DNA from: Proteiniphilum sp. UBA4977
GTDB lineage: Bacteria; Bacteroidota; Bacteroidia; Bacteroidales; Dysgonomonadaceae
Assembly (NCBI GenBank): GCA_002398565.1
Contig: DGZP01000062.1
Coordinates: 15,919-49,315 of the forward strand
Direction of reading: 5' to 3'
DNA length: 33,397 nucleotides
Position numbers and translations under genes: made by a program. The notes beneath the pieces were generated by a model. That model was not told the DNA's origin. It made no database searches and was given only the letters and a program-made list of their open reading frames with translations. This document shows positions 7,120-14,900 of this stretch, piece by piece. The stretch's first letter is position 1, and every line of letters starts with the position of its first letter.

Positions 7120-8526
7120 TTAAAAATTAAAAAAGTTTTTCGCATTCCTGTAGGATATGTCTTCCACCATTTTCCCAAGGAAATTCATTTCCGAAGCAGG
7201 CAACAACCCGTTCTCTATATCATTGCCAATGAGATTACACAAGATACGACGGAAATATTCATGTCTCGGGTAAGAAACAAAGCTGCGCGAGTCGGTAAGC
7301 ATTCCCACAAACCGGCTCAGAAGCCCCAGATTGGAGAGTGAGTTCATTTGTGCCTCCATACCGTTTTTTTGATCGAGGAACCACCAACCCGACCCGAACT
7401 GTATTTTCCCTGCCACCGATCCATCCTGAAAGTTTCCGATCATGGTTGCTATGAGATCATTGTCGCGGGGATTAAGATTATAGATAATGGTTTTTGCCAG
7501 CTTGTTGTCTTTGTCGAGTTGATCGAGGAAACGGCTCATTGCTTTTGCGACGGTAAAATCACCGATGGAGTCGAACCCTGTATCCGGCCCCAGCTGTTTA
7601 AACAGTCGCGTATTGTTGTTCCGGATAGCACCATAATGGAACTGCTGCGTCCACCCCTTTTCCCAATCCATCAACGCGCCTTCGTGCAACATGGACGATT
7701 TAAATTTCAATATCTCCTCTTTTGTCAGTTTATTGCCACCATATACTTTATTGAAAATTTGAGCAATCTCTGTTTCTGTATATGGTTCTGCGTAGAACTC
7801 CTCAATACCGTGATCAGACAATTTGCATCCCGCACTCGCAAAAAAGTCATGACGGTTACGGAGCGCACCAATCAGATCACTGTACTTGCTGATTGTAATA
7901 CCGGATACTTCCGATAATTTTTCCAAATATGTCCGGTACTCTTCCGGATTTTCCACTGCCATGGCTTTATCCGGACGCCATGTAGGAAGTACTTTTATCT
8001 CAAAGCCCTCTTTTTTCAATGCAAGATGATGCTCCAGAGTGTCTGCCGGGTCATCCGTGGTACAAACTACCTGCACATTGAATTTTCTCATCAACCCCCG
8101 GGCGGAATATTCCGGGGTACGAAGTTTTTCCGTACATGCATCATATATCTCCCTGGCCACATCGGGATTCAGAAGCTTATCCACTCCAAAAGTCCTTTTC
8201 AACTCCAGATGAGTCCAGTGGTATAATGGATTTCTCATGGTGTAAGGAACCGTTTCGGCCCATTTTTCAAACTTTTCCCAGTCGGAGGTATCCTTTCCTG
8301 TACAGTACCTTTCCTCAACCCCGTTGGTACGCATGGCACGCCACTTGTAATGATCGCCCTCCAGCCACAACTGGCCCAGGTTATCAAATGTATGATCCTT
8401 CGCGATATACGCCGGATTTAAATGACAATGGTAATCGATAATGGGCTGTTTTTCCGCATGATCATGATACAGCTCTCTTGCAGCATCGGTTTGTAGCAAG
8501 AAATCTTTATGAATAAAACTCTTCAT
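7120..8526 (-). CDS. uxaC: Glucuronate isomerase (uronate isomerase)
   Basis: Converts D-glucuronate to D-fructuronate and D-galacturonate to D-tagaturonate in the cytoplasm. The 468-residue length is normal. Amidohydrolase-fold features are visible: the DYHCHL metal motif (H33 and H35), VCTTDDPADTLEHH in the middle, and the conserved C-terminal region with GWWFLDQKNGMEAQ and SYPRHEYFRRILCNLIG. It is the first gene of the minus-strand uronate cluster. Its start is preceded by an AT-rich leader, a -7 element at 8606-8613, and an operator-like palindrome at 8564-8579 inside the leader. Identification is firm. Confidence 0.97.
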   Translation of the reverse strand: MKSFIHKDFLLQTDAARELYHDHAEKQPIIDYHCHLNPAYIAKDHTFDNLGQLWLEGDHYKWRAMRTNGVEERYCTGKDTSDWEKFEKWAETVPYTMRNPLYHWTHLELKRTFGVDKLLNPDVAREIYDACTEKLRTPEYSARGLMRKFNVQVVCTTDDPADTLEHHLALKKEGFEIKVLPTWRPDKAMAVENPEEYRTYLEKLSEVSGITISKYSDLIGALRNRHDFFASAGCKLSDHGIEEFYAEPYTETEIAQIFNKVYGGNKLTKEEILKFKSSMLHEGALMDWEKGWTQQFHYGAIRNNNTRLFKQLGPDTGFDSIGDFTVAKAMSRFLDQLDKDNKLAKTIIYNLNPRDNDLIATMIGNFQDGSVAGKIQFGSGWWFLDQKNGMEAQMNSLSNLGLLSRFVGMLTDSRSFVSYPRHEYFRRILCNLIGNDIENGLLPASEMNFLGKMVEDISYRNAKNFFNF

Positions 8527-8563
8527 AGGATATATATTTTAAAATTAATTCGTTTATAATTTG

Positions 8564-8579
8564 TTGTTCTCGAGCACGC
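8564..8579. promoter_or_regulatory. Operator-like site in the uxaC leader (LacI type, central CG)
   Basis: The plus-strand sequence TTGTTCTCGAGCACGC shares 12 of 16 bases with the palindrome TTGTGCACGAGCACAA at the lacI promoter (10639-10654), including the core CGAGCAC. It lies between the predicted uxaC transcription start (about 8600) and the ATG at 8526, where a bound repressor would block transcription. Its left arm is degenerate, so this is a candidate only. Confidence 0.4.
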
Positions 8580-8605
8580 ACTTGCTATCAGACCAGTTTA
8601 GAATC

Positions 8606-8613
8606 CAAAGTTA
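8606..8613 (-). promoter_or_regulatory. Candidate promoter of the uronate operon (-7 element)
   Basis: TAACTTTG on the minus strand matches TAnnTTTG. A TTG that could serve as the -33 box lies 21 bases upstream (8635-8637 in plus coordinates). The transcript would start near 8600 and have a leader of about 75 bases before uxaC. Confidence 0.55.
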
Positions 8614-8791
8614 GACATTTTATTTAATTTTGAGCAATGCCCTGAAAATTTAATTTACAACCCACCACGCCTGTCATTTTTAAAGAATTTATTACTACTA
8701 GCCTGATCATAGGCTATTTTCAGGTGGATACAAAAATTATACATCGTATATCTTTCCGGTGCGGACAACGAAACATTCATTAATTGATCAA

Positions 8792-8807
8792 CTGTGATCG
8801 AACACAG
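8792..8807. promoter_or_regulatory. Operator-like palindrome with TGTG-N6-CACA pattern
   Basis: CTGTGATCGAACACAG: arms CTGTG and CACAG around a central CG, the geometry of a LacI-family operator. It shares TGTG-N6-CACA spacing with the lacI promoter palindrome. It lies about 190 bases upstream of the uxaC -7 element and 228 bases (centre to centre) from the leader site, compatible with looping between two operators. Confidence 0.4.
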
Positions 8808-8867
8808 CCGGCCGGTTCTTTCACCGAGAATCTTCCCTTTTCCACAGCACCCACACCCAGATTCGTT

Positions 8868-10056
8868 TCATTTGACGATCTTCTCTCTGCTGTAGAAACT
8901 TTTATATTCGCTAGGGGTCATATTAAACTTTTTCTTGAAACACTTGGTGAAATATTTGGCATCGTTCATTCCCACCATATACGACACCTCTTTGATCGCA
9001 TAGCCGCCCTTCGCCAGCAATTCTGATGCATGCTGCATCAACACGTCGCGCACATATTCAATAGGAGCAAGTCCTGTGAGACCTTTCATTTTTTTAAAAA
9101 AAACGGTACGACTCATTCCCATTTCCACCGCCATATCTTCAATCACAAAATCACTGTTACCCAGACGCGATTCAATAAATTCGTTTACGGTCCGGATAAA
9201 GGCCAGGTCTTTTTCGTTGAAAGGGACGTCTGTGGTCTGCCTTGCCCGAGACATGACAACAGGCGAAGAGTTCGTTCTGTCTCTGTAATAACACTGTAAT
9301 TCGCTTCGACGTTGTAACAGATTTTTGACCCTCGCCTTGAAATAAGAGACGCTGAAAGGCTTGGTAATGTACTCATCCGCTCCTTGTCCAAAACCCTCCA
9401 GTTTGCTATCGAGGGTTGTTTTTGCCGTGAGCAGCAGAAAGAGAATATGACTGGTATGAATATTAGTTCGTACCTTTTCAAGCAGCTCAATCCCGTCTAC
9501 TTCCGGCATCATGATATCACTGACAATAAAATCGGGAATAAGATCCAGAGCCTTTTCAAATCCCTCTTTTCCATTCGACGCTTCATGCACCTCATATTCA
9601 TCTTCAAGAATGGACCGGATAAACTGCCTTAGATCGTCGTCGTCCTCTACCAGCAGTACTGTAGGGTGCCCATTGATCTCCTCCGCGAGAAGGAGAGGGG
9701 TCTGTTCATTAAGATCTTCTCTTTGCATCTCGTCTATCGTTACCGCTCTGAAAGTATCGTCAATGGTCACGTCAGTACCAAAATGCGATATCCCTTTCTT
9801 GAAGAACACGGTAAACCTGCTGCCCCTATTCTCTTCGCTTTCCACTTCTATCCTGGCACGATGCTTCTCGGCCATTTCCTTTACGATGGATAATCCGATG
9901 CCGGTACTTGGCTTACTTGGATCTTCGTTGAAAGACTCAAAACGCCGAAACAACCTACCCATTCTTTCTTTATTGATGCCGATACCGGTATCCCTCACCT
10001 GCAAGGCAACTTCATCGTTAACATGGGACAATGTCACACAGATCAATTTTTTCGGA
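8868..10056 (-). pseudogene. Truncated hybrid two-component regulator: C-terminal part only
   Basis: The C-terminal part of a SusR-type hybrid histidine kinase/response regulator. Present: the end of the HATPase domain (DTGIGINK, then GIGLSIVKEMAEKH), a complete receiver domain with phospho-acceptor Asp in VSDIMMPE (codon 9517-9519), the receiver's conserved lysine in YITKPFS, and an AraC-type helix-turn-helix (about 8880-9230). Missing: signal peptide, periplasmic sensor propeller, membrane segment, the phospho-His domain and the first part of the ATPase. The frame stays open for only a few codons past about 10055, where the other strand starts coding for the tail of an unrelated oxidoreductase. 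A TTG at 10046 could in theory start a 392-residue protein, but I see no start signal. The regulator is thus beheaded by rearrangement or by misassembly, and its native target is unknown. Confidence 0.85.
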
Positions 10057-10522
10057 TCGTGATGGCTGCGTGTTCAGAAATGATGTAAACATCTACGACA
10101 AAATGGCTGCCACTATCAAATACATGAATGGGGTGCAGGTAGCATACTCACTGACAACCTATTCTCCCTACGAAGGTTACAGAATTGCCTTCAATGGAAC
10201 CAAGGGTAGGATGGATGCCTGGATCCAGGAATCGAATCCCACGTCCGACGTGAACTACGATGAAATTGTGATCGCCAGAAATTTCGGGCGAAGAGAATAT
10301 ATACAAATTCCTCAGGGTAGCGGACATGGAGGCGGTGACAAGCTTCTAAAAGATCAAGTATTTATACCAAACACGCCAGATCCGCTTAAACAGGCCGCTG
10401 GGGTGAGAGACGGTGCATTAGCCTGCCTTGTAGGAATTGCGGCAAGAAAAAGTATTGCGGCAAAGGAAAAAATATACATCAGGGATCTGACCACCATCAT
10501 ACCGCAGGAAAAAAAAGTATAA
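10055..10522 (+). pseudogene. C-terminal fragment of a Gfo/Idh/MocA family oxidoreductase
   Basis: About 155 residues from the C-terminal alpha/beta domain of a Gfo/Idh/MocA oxidoreductase. Family-like stretches include DVNIYDKMAATIKYMNGVQV, YEGYRIAFNGTKGRMDAW, GSGHGGGDKLLKD and GVRDGALACLVGIAARKSI. The Rossmann domain and the EKP motif are absent. An ATG at 10031 exists, but its first codons fall in sequence that is antisense to the truncated regulator, so it is not a natural start. It belongs to the same broad family as the left-edge gene, whose own C-terminus is outside the window, so I cannot tell whether the two are copies. It ends 203 bases before lacI. Confidence 0.82.
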
Positions 10523-10633
10523 ATACTGCCCAACACGATCTGCAATCTGCCGGATTCGCTCAATTACCCGAAAAGCCAGCGGAAAGTGCTAAAATTGCCC
10601 GGATAATCGTTTCATTGCTCTGAAATAAAACAC

Positions 10634-10641
10634 TATCTTTG
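10634..10641 (+). promoter_or_regulatory. Candidate lacI promoter -7 element
   Basis: TATCTTTG matches TAnnTTTG, 84 bases before the lacI ATG. The nearest upstream TTG (10615-10617) is only 16 bases away, somewhat short for a -33 box. The operator palindrome 10639-10654 overlaps its end. Confidence 0.55.
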
Positions 10642-10654
10642 TGCACGAGCACAA
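10639..10654. promoter_or_regulatory. Palindromic LacI-type operator overlapping the lacI promoter
   Basis: TTGTGCACGAGCACAA: six-base arms TTGTGC and GCACAA are perfect inverted copies around ACGA, with the central CG typical of LacI-family operators. It overlaps the -7 element and the expected transcription start, the position for autorepression. Related sites occur at 8564-8579 and 8792-8807. Confidence 0.55.
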
Positions 10655-10725
10655 GTTTGACAGCATTAAAAAAATGCGACATGCCGTGTTATCGCATTGC
10701 AAATAAGATACTTAATGAATAATAC

Positions 10726-11796
10726 ATGCAAAAGAAAGTCCGGATAATCGATATTGCAAAAATGGCTGGTGTCTCAAAAGGGACAGTCGACAGGGTACTT
10801 CATAACCGTGGGAATGTGTCGGAAAAGGCTCGTACAGCTATCAATCGCGTATTGGATGAAGTAAATTACAAGCCAAACATTCACGTCTCTGCCATTTCCT
10901 TAAAAAGAAGCTACAAAATTGTAGTGACTACTCCCGAAGTATCTCCCGGAGCATATTGGGAAAGTATTCACAACGGGATTCATCATGCGTTGGAGGAATA
11001 TGAAAATATAAAGATAGAGTTACTGGTTTTCACCTACAATCAATACGATATTTTTTCCTGCAGGCAAATTTTTGAAAAGATTGCCAGCCTTAAAATGGAT
11101 GCGCTCATTATTGGGCCGACCTTCGCGGAGGAGACTATCAATCTCTGCAAGAAAATGGACGACAGGGATGTACCCTATATTTTTGTAGATTCTAATATTG
11201 AATCTACTATGCCACTGGCCTTCCTCTCTGCCGATCATTATGTATGTGGATATATGATCGCTAAACTGATTACTTCCATTATTCGACCAGAAACAAATAT
11301 TGCAATTTTTCAGGCAGTAAGGAGAGGAGACATAAGCTCCAATACCACCATTCTTCGAAAAAAGGGATTTACCGACTATCTTGAGAAGAACAAATGCACA
11401 AACCTTGTCCTTAGTATTCCGTTTTCCGTTACTGAACCGGAAAGTAATGAAATGTACCTCTCAAGGCTGTTTCGTAGTCAAAAGGAAGTACCTGCCATCG
11501 TGGTATTGAATTCGCGTGGTAATTTTATTGCGGACTACCTCGAAGCAAACCATATTGAAGGTGTAAAAATGATCTGCATGGACCTGACCTCGGCCAATAT
11601 TGAAGCACTCAAAAAAGGGCAAATTGATTATCTGATTGGTCAGGAACCTGAATACCAAGGATTTTTTGCCATGAAAACAATGCTGGAGTATCTGATCTTC
11701 AAAAAAAAGATAACAAAGGAGAACTATGTTCAGCTTGATATCATAACCCAGGAAAACATTGATTTTTACAAACGATTCAATAACATCATGTATTAA
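10726..11796 (+). CDS. LacI-family transcriptional regulator
   Basis: DNA-binding repressor or activator of 356 residues. The N-terminal LacI helix-turn-helix is clear (residues about 5-50: IIDIAKMAGVSKGTVDRVLHN, with hinge helix region following), then a periplasmic-binding-protein-like sensor domain (about 60-340) expected to bind a sugar or sugar acid. It stands alone between the oxidoreductase fragment and the large hybrid regulator, and is followed by a hairpin terminator (11909-11948). A palindrome at its own promoter suggests autoregulation, and similar sites at uxaC suggest it governs the uronate operon, with a uronate intermediate as inducer (inference). It could alternatively contribute to control of the downstream utilisation locus. 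Confidence 0.92.
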   Translation: MQKKVRIIDIAKMAGVSKGTVDRVLHNRGNVSEKARTAINRVLDEVNYKPNIHVSAISLKRSYKIVVTTPEVSPGAYWESIHNGIHHALEEYENIKIELLVFTYNQYDIFSCRQIFEKIASLKMDALIIGPTFAEETINLCKKMDDRDVPYIFVDSNIESTMPLAFLSADHYVCGYMIAKLITSIIRPETNIAIFQAVRRGDISSNTTILRKKGFTDYLEKNKCTNLVLSIPFSVTEPESNEMYLSRLFRSQKEVPAIVVLNSRGNFIADYLEANHIEGVKMICMDLTSANIEALKKGQIDYLIGQEPEYQGFFAMKTMLEYLIFKKKITKENYVQLDIITQENIDFYKRFNNIMY

Positions 11797-11908
11797 ATTC
11801 TCAGATTCTACCTATAGGAGCACACAAAGCATATTTTTGAATTATTATACCATTCCCCTTCAACTCTGGCTTTCCTGTATGCTGTAAAATACAAATGCTA
11901 AATCAATG

Positions 11909-11948
11909 AAAAATCAGAATATTCATTAGGTAATAGTCTGATTTTTTT
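11909..11948 (+). terminator. Hairpin terminator after lacI
   Basis: A perfect 10-base stem (AAAAATCAGA at 11909-11918 with TCTGATTTTT at 11937-11946), an 18-base loop and a T-run ending at 11948. The stem is AT-rich and the loop large, so strength may be moderate. It separates lacI from the hybrid regulator gene. Confidence 0.55.
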
Positions 11949-11994
11949 GCATCTTTGTCATAAGCATAATTCCGGTTTATGGTTTCTTGATCAC

Positions 11995-14900
11995 ATGTGT
12001 ATAACAAGAAGAGGTCGATCTCCGTTCTGGTATTTTAAAATTCTATCCGCCGTATGCACCATATGGTTACATGTACTATTTGCCCAGAGCCAAAACGATG
12101 TCTATTTCTCAAAAATAGGCATTGAAGAAGGTCTGTCCCAACTTTCCGTCATGACAATTTATCAGGATGAATTGGGCAGCATGTGGTTCGGTACCCGCGA
12201 AGGATTAAATATTTACGATGGAAACAGGATTACAATCCTGCAACCTACCGGAAAACCGGAAAATTCATTGTCTGGAAACCTGATAAAGGAGATTTATGGT
12301 GATGCACGGGGATCGGTATTCATACATACCCAGAATGGCATTGATCAGTACAATCTTAAAACAGGAACAATCACGCCCATTATAACGATTCAGGTCAACA
12401 CGATGAGTTATGGCCACAGTCGGTTATGGTACGCAAAGGATAACCGTATTTTTAACGTCAGTAACGGGCAATCAATCTTTTTTGATGAAATCGACAGTAC
12501 TGCCCAGATAACAACCATCCTCCCGGCTTCAGGCAACCGTCTCTATGTGGGAACCATCAGCTCTGGCGTATTTGTCATTGATCAAAATAAAAAGATAGAG
12601 AAGCTGCTTCCGGAATGCAGTCGTGTAGCATCACTTTTTGAGGATTCGAAAAAAGACCTGTGGGTTAGCACCTGGGAAAACGGTATATATATGATCACAC
12701 CAGACAATGCCATTATTAATTACCGTCAAAACCGGGAAAATCCTGCCGCGGGATTGTCTTCCGATTTCGCAAGAGTCGTATGCGAGGACGGGAACGGGGA
12801 TATATGGATTGGCACAAAGGAAGGATTAGACAAGCTAGACAGGGCTTCATCGCGGTTTTATCATTACGACTCCGAAGTGAATAATGACAAAAGCCTCTCC
12901 AATAAATCTGTCTGGTCACTTTACAAAGACAACCGGGGAAACTTGTGGGTTGGCACTTATTTTGGAGGGGCAAATTATTTTAACCCAAAATCCGACAGCT
13001 ACACCTTGCATGATTTAGCCAATGGTTCCTTTGCCAATAAACCTTTTCCAATTATCAGTGAAATAATCCCCTACAATGACAGCACCACTTTTCTCTGCAC
13101 CGAAGGAGACGGATTAATCCTGTATAACACCCGGAATAAAACATACGCCCAAATCACTGGACTGGAAAACGACAATATCAAGACGGCCTGGCTCGACAGA
13201 GATCACAACCTGCTTTTCCTGGGATTACACCTTGGCGGATTGGCCACACTGGAATTAAAAAGCATGCTGCTGAGCAGATATAACCCTATCAGGGAAGGAC
13301 TGGACCAATCAAATATTGTGAGAAGGATCCTGCCTTACAATGATCAATACATCATTGCTACTTACAATGGCCTATATCTCTTCGATAAAGAGAATGAAAC
13401 TTTTTCGGTATTTTCCGAGCTATTGCATCAACATGTGACTTATTTCGTGGACGTGGCCATCGATAAGCAAAACAATTTATGGGTGGCAAGCAGAGGCTTA
13501 TTTAAATATAATATGCTCACCGGAGAAGTACGGCAGTATTTTCATGACCCGAACGATGACCGGTCATTGAGCAATATAAATGTCACCAAACTGTATCTTG
13601 ACTCCGCCGACAGAATATGGATTGCAACAAGCGGGGGTGGTGTGAACCTATATAACGCCGATACAGACTCGTTCCGTAGATTTACATCCCTGAATACAAA
13701 TCTGAAGAACGATTATATCAGTAACATGACCGAATCTCCTCTCGGCTATATCTATCTGACAACCACCCGGGGCTTGTCGTATATCAATCCTGAAAACGGT
13801 GAGGTGACCAGCTTTGCTTCAAACGACGGTATTACGCTGAATTCATTGTTTAACGGGGGAATAACCGTGATGCCGGGAGGCCAGATATATGTGGCCGGCA
13901 TGAACGGGATGGTTTCATTCGATGAACGGGAAATACTGGAAGTTCTGGAACCGGTGAATATCTATTTCTCAAACCTATGGGTAAATAACCGGGAAGTGGT
14001 ACCGAACGACCCTACAGGATTACTGAAAGAGAAACTGACTTTTACACGCCGGTTAAAATTTAATCACAGACAGTCTATTCTCAAGTTTGAGTTTTCTTCC
14101 GATCACATCACTGCTCTCGACCGATACCGTTATCAATACCGGATTAGAGGCCTGTCGAACGAATGGATCTCCCTGAGAGAGGGAGTACATGAGATAAATT
14201 TGATGAACCTGGATGCCGGCAATTACATCCTGGAACTGGCCGCTCTTCCCCTGAATTCAAAAGACACCGCAGGCACCACAGCCATTGCTTTTTATGTCAC
14301 TCCGCCTTTTTACAGGAGTACGTGGGCTTACATACTTTACTTGCTGGCCGGATTGGCTTTGATTCTCTTTTATGTGAGATACCTAAAATATAAAATCAGG
14401 CTGGAATCATCACTGGAATATGAAAAAAAAGAAAAAGCACATATTGAAGAGGTCAATCAGTCGAAACTCCGCTTTTTCACCAATATTTCCCATGAATTCA
14501 GGACACCGCTCACATTAATTGCCAGTCAGGTCGACATGCTGTTACAACAGAAAAAACTGCAGCCGGGGGTATTAAACAGAATCTTGAGCATAAGCAGGAA
14601 TTCAGCATTGTTGACCAGCCTGATCAATGAACTGCTCGATTTCAGGAAAATCAATGACGAAAAGATGCCAATCAAAGCTGGTGAGTACAATATAGTTCAA
14701 TTTATTCATGAGATATACCTCTCCTTTGAAGAATATGCCGAAGCACAAAAAATAGATTTTTCATTCCACGCACCGGATGACAACGCGATCTTACTATGGT
14801 TCGACCAGAATCAGATGCAAAAAGTATTCTTCAATTTAATATCCAACGCATTTAAGTATACTGCAAAAGGAGGTAAAATAGCTATCAGCATCTCGCAGGA

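Larger units (their letters stand above)
8527..8867. other. 341-base non-coding regulatory region upstream of uxaC
   Basis: No credible gene. Contents: the uxaC leader and promoter (-7 at 8606-8613), two operator-like palindromes (8564-8579 and 8792-8807), and nested inverted repeats. CCTGAAAAT (8641-8649) pairs with ATTTTCAGG (8716-8724); inside it TAGCCT (8699-8704) pairs with AGGCTA (8711-8716). The small hairpin has no good T-run on either side, so I do not call it a terminator. Confidence 0.6.

Noticed and set aside
8699..8716. Hairpin TAGCCT-GATCAT-AGGCTA as a terminator of the truncated regulator.
   Set aside because: Only a 6-base stem and no T-run in the minus direction; there is no plus-strand gene before it.
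2328..8749. A 15-base identical sequence (AATTATACATCGTAT) at 2328-2342 and 8735-8749.
   Set aside because: In a 33-kb window about one 15-base match is expected by chance, and the first copy covers the end of gnd. No function suggested.
10031..10522. An intact 163-residue gene starting at ATG 10031.
   Set aside because: The first codons are antisense to the truncated regulator, and the rest matches only the C-terminal domain of the oxidoreductase family. It is a fragment, not a small gene.
10599..10750. An 11-base direct repeat (CCGGATAATCG) at 10599-10609 and 10740-10750.
   Set aside because: The second copy is inside the lacI coding sequence (codons for R-I-I-D). No symmetry or spacing that suggests an operator or attachment site.
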